From Streptomyces tropicalis (GTDB lineage: Bacteria; Actinomycetota; Actinomycetes; Streptomycetales; Streptomycetaceae): DNA of 64,000 nucleotides. Under the pieces are notes generated by a model. It was not told the DNA's origin. It saw only the letters and a program-made list of their open reading frames with translations, and ran no database searches. The translations under genes and the position numbers were made by a program. Positions 50,722 to 60,363 of this stretch are shown here, piece by piece (the stretch's first letter is position 1; each line of letters starts with the position of its first letter). The stretch is taken from positions 496,001-560,000 of the forward strand of contig NZ_JARJBB010000003.1 in assembly GCF_029269835.1 (NCBI RefSeq), read 5' to 3'.

Positions 50722-52362
50722 ATGTGCCTTGACGGACACTGCGAGCACAACGCCGACCCCCTCCCGCCCGACGCCGTGGCCGCGAACGACTCGGGTGCGG
50801 GACTGGGCCGGCGACGGCTCCTCGGCGCGGGGATGGCCGGTGCGGCCGCGCTGACCCTTTTCCCGGTCTCCTTCGCGCAGGCGGCCGACGGTACCTCCGG
50901 CGGCACACCTGCCGCCGGCACCGAGGCGACCCGCACCATCACCGGCTTCCTGGAGACCGGGGCCGCGGACTTCGTCCACCTGCCGGTGGAGGTCCCCCGG
51001 GGCGTGCAGAAGATCGCCGTCTCGTATTCCTACGACAAGCCCGCCGTCCCCGCGGGCACGCCGGGCAACGCCTGTGACGTCGGAGTGTTCGACGAGCGGG
51101 GGACCGCGCTCGGCGGCCGCGGCTTCCGCGGCTGGTCCGGCGGTTCCCGGTCCTCGTTCGAGATCAGCAACAGCGATGCCACGCCCGGCTATCTGCCGGG
51201 CCCCGTCAACGCCGGAACCTGGAACGTCGTGCTCGGCCCGTACCAGGTGGCGCCGCAGGGCATGCACTACCAGGTCCAGGTGACCCTCACCTACGGCGAG
51301 CCCGGGCCCGACTACGTGAAGCACTATCCTCCGCAGCGGGCCAAGGGGCGCGGTCGCGACTGGTACCGCGGCGACTGCCACCTGCACACCGTGTACTCCG
51401 ACGGCAAGCGCCTGCCGGCCGAGGTGGCGTCCGGCGCGCGTGCGGCCGGGCTCGACTTCATGGTCTCCACCGACCACAACACACCCGCCTCGCACGCGGT
51501 GTGGGGCCGGTACGCCGGACCGGACCTGCTGATCATCACCGGTGAGGAGGTGACCACCCGCAATGGGCACTGGCTGGCCCTCGGGATCCCGGCGGGGGAG
51601 TGGATCGACTGGCGCTACCGTTCGCGGGACGACGCGCTCGGTCGCTTCTCGCGACAGGTGCACCGCGGCGGCGGCCTCGTGGTGCCCGCACACATGTACT
51701 GCGCGTACGTGGCCTGCCAGTGGAAGTTCGGCTTCGACGACGCCGATGCCACGGAGGTGTGGACCGGTCCGTGGACCTACGACGACGAGCACGCGGTCAG
51801 CACCTGGGACCAGAAGCTCGGTGAGGCCGTCCGCGCCGGCAGGCGCTGGCTGCCGGCCATGGGCAACAGCGACGCGCACAGCGACCCGCAGGTCATCGGC
51901 CTGCCGCACAACGTCGTCCTCGCGGACGACCTGGCCACCGACTCCCTCATGGAGGGCATCCGCGCCGGCCGGAACTGGATCGCGGAGTCGTCCTCCGTCG
52001 AGCTGACCTTCACCGCCAGCGGCCACGGCAGGCAGGCCGGCATCGGCGAGAGGCTCGGTGTGCCCGCCGACGCGCCGGTGGATGTCCGCCTCGACGTCCG
52101 GGGCGTGCCCGGCGGGACGGTTCGCTTCATCACGGACGAGGGGCAGATGCACCAGGAGTCGGTGGACGCCTCCGGTTCGGGCACGGTGGTGTGGCGGACG
52201 ACCGCCTCGCTCGCCGCGTACGTGCGCGCCGAAGTCCGGCACCCGATGCCGGACGGCACCCCGGGACAGGGCAACACCATGGGGGCCGCGCTGATGTTCG
52301 GCCCGATGGCCGCGCTGACCAACCCCGTATTCCTGGACGCGACGCCGCCTTCACGCGGCTGA
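50722..52362 (+). CDS. Tat-exported CehA/McbA-type PHP-domain metallohydrolase
   Basis: This 546-aa protein has a Tat signal (LGRRRLLGAGMAGAAALTLF) with the RR at about residues 30-31. A beta-rich pre-domain (70-205) precedes the PHP domain. Metal ligands are visible in YRGDCHLHTVYSDG, VSTDHNTP, IITGEEVTTRNGHW, VVPAHMYCAY and AMGNSDAHSD. The CehA/McbA branch hydrolyses phosphoesters or carbamates outside the cell. It stands alone between the regulator and the lactate permease. The gap 50474-50721 (248 bases) shows only presumed promoter DNA. Confidence 0.9.
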   Translation: MCLDGHCEHNADPLPPDAVAANDSGAGLGRRRLLGAGMAGAAALTLFPVSFAQAADGTSGGTPAAGTEATRTITGFLETGAADFVHLPVEVPRGVQKIAVSYSYDKPAVPAGTPGNACDVGVFDERGTALGGRGFRGWSGGSRSSFEISNSDATPGYLPGPVNAGTWNVVLGPYQVAPQGMHYQVQVTLTYGEPGPDYVKHYPPQRAKGRGRDWYRGDCHLHTVYSDGKRLPAEVASGARAAGLDFMVSTDHNTPASHAVWGRYAGPDLLIITGEEVTTRNGHWLALGIPAGEWIDWRYRSRDDALGRFSRQVHRGGGLVVPAHMYCAYVACQWKFGFDDADATEVWTGPWTYDDEHAVSTWDQKLGEAVRAGRRWLPAMGNSDAHSDPQVIGLPHNVVLADDLATDSLMEGIRAGRNWIAESSSVELTFTASGHGRQAGIGERLGVPADAPVDVRLDVRGVPGGTVRFITDEGQMHQESVDASGSGTVVWRTTASLAAYVRAEVRHPMPDGTPGQGNTMGAALMFGPMAALTNPVFLDATPPSRG

Positions 52363-52447
52363 CGACCGCCGGTACGTCCGGGACCCGGCGGGCCGATCAC
52401 CGCTTCGCCCGCCCGAAGCACGATGCCGAGCCGGGCCCGGGACGTCA

Positions 52448-52469
52448 CCTCGCCCCGTACGGGGCGAGG
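52448..52469. terminator. Perfect 22-base palindrome between convergent genes
   Basis: CCTCGCCCCG-TACGGGGCGAGG forms a 10-bp stem around a TA core. It lies between the PHP hydrolase (stop 52362) and lctP (stop 52482) and can terminate both. Confidence 0.75.
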
Positions 52470-52481
52470 CACCCGTCCCTG

Positions 52482-54278
52482 TCAGGGAGCCGCCGTCGGT
52501 GTGCTCACGACCGTCCAGTCCAGCACCGGGGTGCTCTGCAGGTAGACCAGCACGCACATGAAGAGCATGAACACCACGCTCCACACGATGACCCGGCGGA
52601 AGATGATCCCCTCGCGGCCCTGGAAACCGACCGCGGCCGCGGCGATGGCGAGGTTCTGCGGGGAGATCATCTTGCCGAGCACGCCACCGGAGGAGTTGGC
52701 CGCGGCCATGAGGGTGGGCGACAGGCCGGCCTGGTGGGCGGCGGTGATCTGGAGGGCGCCGAACAGGGAGTTGGAGGAGGTGTCGGAGCCGGTGACGGCG
52801 ACGCCCAGCCAGCCGAGGATCGGTGAGAGGAAGGCAAAGGCCCCGCCGGCGCCGGCCACCCACAGACCCAGCGTGGTGGTCTCACCGGACTCGTTCATGA
52901 TGTAGCCGAGCCCGATCACCAGCATGACGGTGAGCACCGCGAACTTCAGCTGGTTCAGGGTGCGTCCGTAGGCGCGCAGGGCGCGGCGCGGGCCGACCTG
53001 GAGCAGGACCATGCTGATGAGGCCGGCTATCAGCAGCAGACTCCCCGCCGCCGAGAGGTAGTTGAGCTTGAAGGTGGTGGCGACCGGGTCGCCGTTCGGC
53101 TTGATGATGTGCAACCCCGGCCAGTTGACGATGCGCGTCACCGACTCCAGGCCGGTACCGGTCATGCCGACCTTGGCCGGTGCCGTTCCGGTGATCGCCG
53201 GCACCCGGGTGGCCAGCACGAACACCACGATGATGGCCAGGTAGGGCGCGTAGGCCCTGAAGACGTCCAGCGGTGAGTCGTGCGTGTCGCGGTCGGCGTC
53301 CGCGCGGGCCCGGGTCAGCACCCGGGTGTCCACGAACTCGTCGCCGCCCGAGTCCGGTTCGCCGCCGGGCGTCCGCGGCTCGCGAGAGGCGGCCCCGGCA
53401 CCGCCGAGGCCGCTGCCGAGGCCGTCGTCCTCGTCGCTCTCCTGGTACGTCTCCTCGGCGTGCCACACCCGGGTGAACGCCAGGACCGCCAGCGCGGAGG
53501 CGAGCGCGGCGACGATGTCGGCGAGCGGCACGGACCAGAAGTTCGAGGACAGATACTGGAAGACCGCGAAGGACGCGCCGCAGACCACCGCCGGCGGCCA
53601 GGTCTGACGCAGCCCCCGTCGGCCGTCCACGATGAACACCAGAGCCAGCGGCACGAAGAGCGCCAGGATCGGCGTCTGCCGGCCGACCATCGCTCCCAGG
53701 TCGTCCACGGGCAGGCCGGTGACGCCCGCCAGCGTGGTGATCGGCACGGCTATCGCGCCGAACGCCACGGGTGCGGTGTTGGCGACCAGGGCGACGGTGG
53801 CGGCCTTGAGCGGCCTGAAGCCCAGGGCGATCAGCATGACCGAGCTCATCGCGACGGGCGTGCCGAAACCGGCCAGCGCCTCCATCAGGGCGCCGAAGGA
53901 GAAGGCGATGATGATCGCCTGGACCCGCTGGTCGTCGCTGATGGAGGCGAACGACCTGCGCAGTACGTCGAAGTGACCGGTCTCGACGGTGAGGTTGTAG
54001 ACCCAGATCGCGTTGATGACGATCCACATGATCGGGAAGAAGCCGAACGCGGCACCCAGCAGCCCGCTGTCGAGCGCGTCGGCCAACGGCATCGCGTACA
54101 CGGCGACCGCGAGCACCACGGCGACGGCGAGGGAGATCAGCGAGGCGAGCCACGCCCTCATCCGCACCACGCCGAGCAGGACGAACAGCACGAGCAGGGG
54201 AAGGATGGCGATGGCGGACGACAGCCCGAGCGAATGGCTCACCGGACTGTAGTCCTGCCGGTAGTTGGCGAGAGTCAT
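52482..54278 (-). CDS. lctP: L-lactate permease
   Basis: This 598-aa LctP has about 14 hydrophobic segments. Family blocks include AAFGFFPIMWIVINAIWVYN, SFGALMEALAGFGTPVAMSS, NTAPVAFGAIAVPITTLAG and SDTSSNSLFGALQITAAHQA. A hydrophilic insert (about residues 290-330, Gly/Glu/Asp-rich) sits between two membrane regions. It imports lactate or glycolate with protons. ATG 54278 follows AAGGGTG. No lactate dehydrogenase is beside it. The gene has its own operator upstream. Confidence 0.93.
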   Translation of the reverse strand: MTLANYRQDYSPVSHSLGLSSAIAILPLLVLFVLLGVVRMRAWLASLISLAVAVVLAVAVYAMPLADALDSGLLGAAFGFFPIMWIVINAIWVYNLTVETGHFDVLRRSFASISDDQRVQAIIIAFSFGALMEALAGFGTPVAMSSVMLIALGFRPLKAATVALVANTAPVAFGAIAVPITTLAGVTGLPVDDLGAMVGRQTPILALFVPLALVFIVDGRRGLRQTWPPAVVCGASFAVFQYLSSNFWSVPLADIVAALASALAVLAFTRVWHAEETYQESDEDDGLGSGLGGAGAASREPRTPGGEPDSGGDEFVDTRVLTRARADADRDTHDSPLDVFRAYAPYLAIIVVFVLATRVPAITGTAPAKVGMTGTGLESVTRIVNWPGLHIIKPNGDPVATTFKLNYLSAAGSLLLIAGLISMVLLQVGPRRALRAYGRTLNQLKFAVLTVMLVIGLGYIMNESGETTTLGLWVAGAGGAFAFLSPILGWLGVAVTGSDTSSNSLFGALQITAAHQAGLSPTLMAAANSSGGVLGKMISPQNLAIAAAAVGFQGREGIIFRRVIVWSVVFMLFMCVLVYLQSTPVLDWTVVSTPTAAP

Positions 54279-54368
54279 GGAGCACCCTTTTCTACGACAC
54301 CGGAGAGGAGGGGCTGGGCCGCGCGACGGGTCGGCACCGTGATGCGCTCGCCGAGTTCGAGGTCGATT

Positions 54369-54400
54369 CCACTACTCGGTAGACACCAACCGAATGGTGG
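54369..54400 (-). promoter_or_regulatory. Palindromic operator upstream of lctP
   Basis: CCACTACTCGGT (54369-54380) and ACCGAATGGTGG (54389-54400) are inverted repeats matching 10 of 12 with an eight-base spacer; the inner TCGGT-N8-ACCGA is perfect. It lies 91 bases upstream of the lctP start. GntR/LldR-type regulators of lactate genes bind similar palindromes, but no regulator gene is near. The rest of the 316-base gap 54279-54594 shows no gene. Confidence 0.6.
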
Positions 54401-54594
54401 AAGAATGCAATGGTGCAGGAGCTGTGTCAAGGGTCACAGGCGGCCTGCGTTGCAGGCGAACTCCCGCCAGATGGTGGACTCATGACCGAGCGTCGGTCTG
54501 GCGGAGCCGCCGCTTCGAGGAGGAGGTCGGCTCGCGCTGCCGACGAGTGGGTCGGGGCGCGGCCCGGAGCACGGCCGCGGGCCGCCCGGCCGGT

Positions 54595-55917
54595 TCAACT
54601 GCGGCTGCTGGGCGGCGGGGTGCAGGCGACGGAGCGGGCTCCGCCGTGGGAGCGGAGGAACGCCAGGACGTCGCAGACGGACCGGCCCAGGACCTGGCTG
54701 TGGCCCGCACCGGCATAGGTGCGGTAGATCAGCCCGGGGGAGTCCAGGCGGCGCAGGTGGGCCACCACTTCGTCGGTCCAGGCGGGCGGTACGTCCTCGT
54801 CGGCGTCACCCTGGACGACCAGCGTGGGGACGGTGAGGGCGGAGCGGTCCGGATCGCCGTAGGCGCCCATCCGCTCGCCCATGCGCCGCAACCGGTCCCC
54901 CGGCAGCGGCAGCATCTGCTCGGTGCTCACCCCCCTGAGCGCGGGGTCGCTGTCCGTCACGCAGTCGGCGATCACCCGGGAGGCCGTGGTGGCCGCCGAG
55001 GGCCCCAGCAGCGAGGACAGGTCCGTCGCACGGCCGCGGGGTTCGGTGGCGGCCAGGCCGACCAGCGAGTAGAAGGCGAACGACAGCTCGCTGGGCACGT
55101 GGGAGGCCTTCACCCCCGCGAGCATCGCCTCCAGGTGACTGGCGGGGGCGACGGCCACCACCGCGCCGAGACGCTGGGCGCCCGTCCGGCGCGCGGCGTG
55201 GGTGGCGAACAGCGCGGCCTGACCCCCCTGTGAGTGGCCGACCGCGAACCACACCGGCGCCAGGCCGGGCAGCAGTTGGTGCGCCGCGGTGACGATGTCG
55301 GCCACGGAGTTGCCCTCGTCCGCGCCGACCAGATAGGTGTGCGGGCCCGGGGTGCCCAGTCCGGGGTAGTCCGAGGCGGTGACCGCGTACCCGGCGCGGA
55401 GGAGCGCGCGCAGCTCCTCGGCGAAGACGTCCAGGCCCAGGTTCGGCGACTGGGACGGGGCACAGGCGTCGGCCACGCCGGTGGTGCCGTGCGCCCAGGA
55501 GACCACCGGCCGGCCCTGCCGGGGCGGGCTGCCCGACGGCAGCAGTACGGTGCCGCTGACGGCGACGTCCGCACCGCGCGCGTCGGTGGAGTGGTACAGC
55601 ACCGTGTAGCGCCGGGCGCCCTCCAGCCGTGCGTCGCGACCGTGGTCCGTGGCCGCGATCAGCGTGCCCGGCTCCGCGGCCGGCAGCGGATCGGGGACCT
55701 GATAGGTGTGGTCCACCCTGGTCACGGCCGGTGTCATACGCCGCTCCGCCGCGATGTGGGACGTCGCCGTACGGCCCGTCGGACCGGAGACGGGACAACC
55801 CGCCGCCGCGGCGAGCGCGACCGTGACCGCTGCGCTGCGCAGCCGGGGACTGCCCGGCCGGCGTGGCCCTCTGCCGGCGCCCGTCCCCGGGAAGCGATGC
55901 AGGCTCCGGATCCCCAC
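54595..55917 (-). CDS. Secreted lipase/alpha-beta hydrolase (LIP family)
   Basis: This 440-aa protein starts at GTG 55917, nine bases after GGAAGGGAG. The export signal (AAVTVALAAAAGCPVSG) includes a weak lipobox-like AAGC. The hydrolase has the nucleophile elbow VGHSQGGQAA, the oxyanion strand VVSWAHGTTGVADAC, a late Asp in VVQGDADEDVPP and the His in GAGHSQVLG. The domain matches secretory lipases (LIP), which hydrolyse long-chain esters. It is divergently placed from the sugar dehydrogenase end, in the same leftward direction. Confidence 0.87.
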   Translation of the reverse strand: MGIRSLHRFPGTGAGRGPRRPGSPRLRSAAVTVALAAAAGCPVSGPTGRTATSHIAAERRMTPAVTRVDHTYQVPDPLPAAEPGTLIAATDHGRDARLEGARRYTVLYHSTDARGADVAVSGTVLLPSGSPPRQGRPVVSWAHGTTGVADACAPSQSPNLGLDVFAEELRALLRAGYAVTASDYPGLGTPGPHTYLVGADEGNSVADIVTAAHQLLPGLAPVWFAVGHSQGGQAALFATHAARRTGAQRLGAVVAVAPASHLEAMLAGVKASHVPSELSFAFYSLVGLAATEPRGRATDLSSLLGPSAATTASRVIADCVTDSDPALRGVSTEQMLPLPGDRLRRMGERMGAYGDPDRSALTVPTLVVQGDADEDVPPAWTDEVVAHLRRLDSPGLIYRTYAGAGHSQVLGRSVCDVLAFLRSHGGARSVACTPPPSSRS

Positions 55918-56037
55918 GGGTGGGCGCTCCCTTCCAACAGGCCTCTCCGGTCCCACTGTGGCGTCGCGACGGGCGGAGGGCACGCGGAAGTACGCCGTCC
56001 GGTCCGCCTGCCCGTCACCCGGGCCGTCACCGACGGA

Positions 56038-56076
56038 CCGCCCCGCCGGGCCGTCGGTGACGGCCCGGCGGGGCGG
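56038..56076 (-). terminator. Hairpin after the sugar dehydrogenase
   Basis: A perfect 18-bp stem (56038-56055 and 56059-56076) with loop GGT lies 15 bases beyond the stop at 56091. Confidence 0.85.
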
Positions 56077-56090
56077 ACGGGACCGCGGTG

Positions 56091-58565
56091 TCAGCTCATC
56101 GTGAAGGAGTCCAGACGGAACAGGTCGCCGCTGCCGCCCTTGAAGACGAAGTACAGCTTGTGCGTCCCGCCCGGGTCGGTCACCGGTGCACCGACCGTCG
56201 TGTAGGCGCCGGAGGTGTCGCCGACCGTCGCCGTGCCGGCCAGCGGGCCGTCGGGCGCGTCGGTGTGGACCTCGATGGTGCCGCCGCCACCGCTCGACGC
56301 GGCCCGGAAGTCGATCTTGCTCACACCCTGGAGGTCGTACGGGTCGAACTCGATCCAGTCACCGTTGTCGATCGACGTGACCGCCGCGTTGCCCTGGGCG
56401 CCGGCGTCGGAGCTCGTCTGCACGCCGGACTGCGTGCGGAAGAACTCGGCCTGCCGGGACCTGGGCTGCAGGACGATCTGTGTCGTGCCGGTGAGGTCGG
56501 GCACCCCGGCGGTCGGGGAGGTGTCGGTGTAGCTCGCCGAGAAGATGCCGTAGAAGTCTTCGGCGTCGGTGTGGCCCGCCGCAGTCATGGAGAACGTACC
56601 GCTGCACCCCGTCGCCTGCGAGAGGTTGTGGGAGTGCATCTCATGGCCGAGGGAGTAGCTGACCTGGACCTTGGAACAGTCCACCGGAGTGCCGTCGGGG
56701 TCGTTCACGTCGACCTTCCACGCGACCTGGTCCCCGTCCTTGAACGTCAGCCCGTTCGGCGGCTGGGAGAACGACAGCACCGGCGCGGTGTTGCCCACCG
56801 TGACCAGGACGGCGGCGACGCCCGTCCTGCCGCTCGGGTCGGTCACCGTGAGCTTGGCGTGGTACTGGCCGTTCGCGGTGTAGGTGTACGTCGGGTCGGC
56901 ACTCGTGGAGTCGGTCTTGCCGTCGTTGTCGAAGTCCCATGCGTAGGTGAGGTTGTCGTTCTCCGGGTCGGTCGAGCCCGTACCGTCGAACGTGACCGCC
57001 AGCGGCGCCTTGCCCGACGAGGTGTCGGTCTTGATCACCGCGGTCGGCGCCTTGTTGCCCGGTGCGTACTCGATCTTGTAGAGCCCGGCGTCCAGAGAGC
57101 CGCCGAACCACGCGCTGCCGTAGTCGAGCACGTACAGTGAGCCGTCCGGACCGAACTGGGTGTCGATGGGCTCGACCAGGTGGGCCCAGTCGTGGCCGTC
57201 GGTCAACGTGTTGATCGACTGGATCTTCCCGCTGCTGTCGGAGGAGATCGGTTTGATCCAGTGGTCGCTGAACTCGTAGGCGAAGAACTGGCCGTCATAG
57301 CTCTGGGGGAACTTGACCGCCGACTTCAGCCCCGCGTCGTAGTTGTACACGGGGCCGCCCATCGGTGCGCCCTGGCCGCCGAGTTCGGGGAACTTCGGGT
57401 TGCCCGCGTAGTGGTTCCAGATCCAGGCCGGCTGCGCCGGCGGCAGGTTCCTCAGACCGGTGTTCAGGGGAGCGTCGTTCACCGGGTGGGCGCAGTCGAA
57501 GGCGTGGCCGGACTTCTTGGTGGCGAAGTCGTACTGGACGTAAGGGGTGTTGTCACCGATGCAGTAGGGCCAGCCGAAGTAGCCGGCCTTGGTGATCCGG
57601 TTGTACTCGACGGTGTTCTCCGGCCCGCGCTGCGGGTTCGCGCTGCCGGCGTCCGGACCGTAGTCGGCCAGGTAGACGACGCCGGTCTTCTTGTCGACGT
57701 TGAACCGGAAGGGGTTGCGGAAGCCCATCGCGTAGATCTCGGGACGGGTCTTCGCGGTGCCCTTCGGGAACAGGTTGCCGTCCGGAACGGTGTACGTGCC
57801 GTCGTCGTGCACCTTGATCCGCAGCAGCTTGCCCCGCAGGTCGTTGGTGTTGGACGTCGAACGCTCCGCGTCGTAGACGGGGTTGCGGTCGGGCCGCCGG
57901 TCGATGGGGTCGTAGCCGTCGGAGGCGAAGGGGTTGGAGTCGTCGCCGGTGCTCAGCAGCAGATTGCCGTTGCCGTCGAAGTGCATGTCGCCCGCCACGT
58001 GGCAGCACTGCCCGCGGTCGGTGCCGACCTGCAGGATCCTCTTCTCGCTCGACAGGTCGAGCCTGCCGTCGGTGAAGGTGAACCGGGACAGCTGGTTGTG
58101 GCCCTTGTAGGGCGCGAAGTCGGCGGCCGTTCCGTTGTCCGGGGCGTCGGACATGGGGGTGTCGAGTCTCGGCGCGTAGTACGCGTAGACCCAGTGGTTC
58201 CTGGAGAAGTGCGGGTCGAGCGCGATGGTCTGCAACCCGTCCTCGTCATGGGTGTAGACCGACAGCTTCGCCGCCACGTCGGTGAGACCGTCGAGGGTCG
58301 TGTAGTAGACGGTGCCGTCACGGGAGGTGTGCAGAGCGCTGCCGTCGGGGAGCACGGCCAGCCCCATGGGCTCGCCCACCTGGTCCGCTCCCTTGGCGAG
58401 GGTGACCTGCTGGAAGTCGGACGCTGCGGCCGCGGGGGCGGCCGCAGCCGTTCTGCCTGATGCCTGGGTCCGCGCGTGCGCGGACGTCGATCCAGCCACC
58501 GCGACGCCCACGCTGAGCGCTGCGCTCAACGTGGCGGCGAGTAGTCGGCCTACTGGTGTACGCAC
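56091..58565 (-). CDS. Secreted PQQ-type sugar dehydrogenase with PKD and carbohydrate-binding domains
   Basis: This 824-aa protein starts at GTG 58565 with a signal peptide (LLAATLSAALSVGVAVAGS). Residues 60-470 form a six-bladed propeller like soluble glucose/sorbosone dehydrogenases: FQQVTLAKGADQVGEPMGLA, DPHFSRNHWVYAYYAP, AGDMHFDGNGNLLLSTGDDS, ENTVEYNRITKAGYFGWPYC. A PKD domain follows (about 480-570: DGTGSTDPENDNLTYAWDFD). The C-terminus has a CBM6-type domain (ending LYFVFKGGSGDLFRLDSFTM). It oxidises sugars outside the cell, if PQQ is available. The divergent neighbour is an exported sugar isomerase/epimerase. Confidence 0.88.
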   Translation of the reverse strand: MRTPVGRLLAATLSAALSVGVAVAGSTSAHARTQASGRTAAAAPAAAASDFQQVTLAKGADQVGEPMGLAVLPDGSALHTSRDGTVYYTTLDGLTDVAAKLSVYTHDEDGLQTIALDPHFSRNHWVYAYYAPRLDTPMSDAPDNGTAADFAPYKGHNQLSRFTFTDGRLDLSSEKRILQVGTDRGQCCHVAGDMHFDGNGNLLLSTGDDSNPFASDGYDPIDRRPDRNPVYDAERSTSNTNDLRGKLLRIKVHDDGTYTVPDGNLFPKGTAKTRPEIYAMGFRNPFRFNVDKKTGVVYLADYGPDAGSANPQRGPENTVEYNRITKAGYFGWPYCIGDNTPYVQYDFATKKSGHAFDCAHPVNDAPLNTGLRNLPPAQPAWIWNHYAGNPKFPELGGQGAPMGGPVYNYDAGLKSAVKFPQSYDGQFFAYEFSDHWIKPISSDSSGKIQSINTLTDGHDWAHLVEPIDTQFGPDGSLYVLDYGSAWFGGSLDAGLYKIEYAPGNKAPTAVIKTDTSSGKAPLAVTFDGTGSTDPENDNLTYAWDFDNDGKTDSTSADPTYTYTANGQYHAKLTVTDPSGRTGVAAVLVTVGNTAPVLSFSQPPNGLTFKDGDQVAWKVDVNDPDGTPVDCSKVQVSYSLGHEMHSHNLSQATGCSGTFSMTAAGHTDAEDFYGIFSASYTDTSPTAGVPDLTGTTQIVLQPRSRQAEFFRTQSGVQTSSDAGAQGNAAVTSIDNGDWIEFDPYDLQGVSKIDFRAASSGGGGTIEVHTDAPDGPLAGTATVGDTSGAYTTVGAPVTDPGGTHKLYFVFKGGSGDLFRLDSFTMS

Positions 58566-59234
58566 GTGACTGCCTACCTCTCTTGGGGCACTGCGCCGCA
58601 CGTCGTGCGAGCGGTCGCGTCGCGCGGGGCGGCGGGCCGGGGCCGGATGCCCGGGCCCGCGTACGCCGGTTCAGCGATGGACAGGGCCTGCTGGGCACGC
58701 CGCCGGCGACGGGTCTCGGGGGTGATGTGACCGCGGACGGAGGCGGATGCGGTCGCGCGGTCCGGGGCGGGACGTGGAGAGAGGGCTCGGAGGGGTTCGC
58801 GGCCCCCTGAAGAAGCGTCATGAGCGTGTGGCCGTGACGATGGACTGTCAAGCAGGTACTGCTCGGTAGCCGCGTTTCATGGCCTGAAGTGGCCACATCT
58901 TTTGCTCATCCGGTGAAAAGTCACAGCCGTTCGTGGTGAACTATCGGCGGTCTCAGACGTTCATCGTCCTCTGAGAAATCGTCGAGGCCGTCCCGTAGCC
59001 GTCGCGCGGTCCGCGGGGAGACCGAGCCCCGGCGAGCCGTACCGCCCTCGCTCACCGACCGCGACTCCGTTCGCCCCGGCACCAGTTCCGCCGACCGCCC
59101 GTCCGCCAGGCGTTCCGGGCCGACGAACGCCCCCTACGACCAGCCCCGTCCGGACAACGAGCGAGGACGTCTTCCCCTGACGGCCCCTGCCGCGGCCCCA
59201 TCGCGGCTCGGTGCTCCACAACAAAGGAGTGATG
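58566..59234. other. Divergent promoter region of the sugar module
   Basis: These 669 bases have no gene. Bases 58840-58990 are AT-richer and contain TGGCCTGAAGTGGCCA and the stretch TTTTGCTCATCCGGTGAAAAG, possible operators of the ROK or LuxR regulator nearby. Promoters of the dehydrogenase (left) and the isomerase (right) should lie here. The right part includes AAAGGAG, the ribosome site of the next gene. Confidence 0.5.
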
Positions 59235-60224
59235 ATGGGTCAGTTCGCCCATGACTTCGACCGCAGAGGCTTCCTGCGCGCGGCAGCCGCAGGCACCGTG
59301 GCCATCGGTGCGGCGACCTTCGCCGGCGCGCTCCCCGCCGCCGCCCAGACGCCCGGACCCGGCGCCGAGAAGCACGGCGCCGGCCTGAGCATCCCCAAGG
59401 ACGCCATCGGCATCCAGCTCTACAGCGTCCGCGACAAGGTCTACCAACTCGGTTTCCGCGTCGTCTTCGAGGAGCTGTCGCGGATGGGCTACAAGGAGGT
59501 CGAGTTCGCCGGCTACACCCAGGACCCGTCCATCCTCGGCCGGCAGATCACCCTCCAGGAGATCCGCACGCTGCTCGACGACAACGGCCTGCGAGCCATC
59601 GGCAGCCACATCGGCATCGGCAGCTTCCGCAGCAACCTGCAGAAGGAGCTCGACAACGCCCAGATCCTCGGCATGCCGAACATCGGGACCCCGAACGCCC
59701 CCTCGGACACCGCCACGGTCTCCGGGTACCAGGCGGCCGCCGAGGACTTCAACCGCTGGGGCGCGGCGGCGTCGGCGCGGGGACTCAAGCTCTACCAGCA
59801 CAACCACTGGGCGGAGTTCGCCTTCGCCACCGACCAGCCCGCGGTGCGTCTGTACGACGTCTTCCTGGAGAACACCGACCCCGCCAACGTCTTCCTCGAG
59901 ATGGACGTGTTCTGGGCATTCGTCGGCCAGTACCGCTACCCCGGCTTCGACCCCGCCGCGTACGTGCGCGAGCACCCCTACCGGTACACGCTGTTCCACA
60001 TGAAGGACGGCACGTCCGACCCCGACGTCGGCGACGGTTACGACATGACCGAGTTCGGCGCCGGCAACATGCCCTACCAGCGGTTCATCCACGCGATCGG
60101 TCCGTTCGGCAACCACCACGGCATCTGGGAGCAGGACACCGCCCCCGACACCCAGCCCGACCCGCCCGGCTCGTTCGGAGCGGCGCAGCGCAGTTACACG
60201 GCGCTCGCGGACCTGCTCTCCTGA
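59235..60224 (+). CDS. Tat-exported sugar isomerase/epimerase (AP-endonuclease family 2 fold)
   Basis: This 329-aa protein starts at ATG 59235, five bases after AAGGAG; an ATG three bases earlier is less well spaced. The Tat signal is DFDRRGFLRAAAAGTVAIG. The TIM-barrel matches the xylose-isomerase-like sugar phosphate isomerase/epimerase family: GIQLYSVRDKVYQLGFRVVF, GYKEVEFAGYTQDPS, LYQHNHWAEFAF, NVFLEMDVFWAFVG and YTLFHMKDGT. The metal ligands Glu/His/Asp expected in such barrels are plausible. Export outside the cytoplasm argues against a phosphorylated substrate; a keto-sugar is more likely. Confidence 0.88.
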   Translation: MGQFAHDFDRRGFLRAAAAGTVAIGAATFAGALPAAAQTPGPGAEKHGAGLSIPKDAIGIQLYSVRDKVYQLGFRVVFEELSRMGYKEVEFAGYTQDPSILGRQITLQEIRTLLDDNGLRAIGSHIGIGSFRSNLQKELDNAQILGMPNIGTPNAPSDTATVSGYQAAAEDFNRWGAAASARGLKLYQHNHWAEFAFATDQPAVRLYDVFLENTDPANVFLEMDVFWAFVGQYRYPGFDPAAYVREHPYRYTLFHMKDGTSDPDVGDGYDMTEFGAGNMPYQRFIHAIGPFGNHHGIWEQDTAPDTQPDPPGSFGAAQRSYTALADLLS

Positions 60225-60363
60225 CCTGCCGTCACCGCCCCGTTCCGCCGTTCCCCCGCACGTGCCGGGGCGAGCGGCGGAACGGGGTGGACGCTTCTCA
60301 TGCCCTCGCCGGCCCCGACCACGCGGCCCGGCGAGCAGTGCCTTCCACCAGGAGGTGAGCGAA

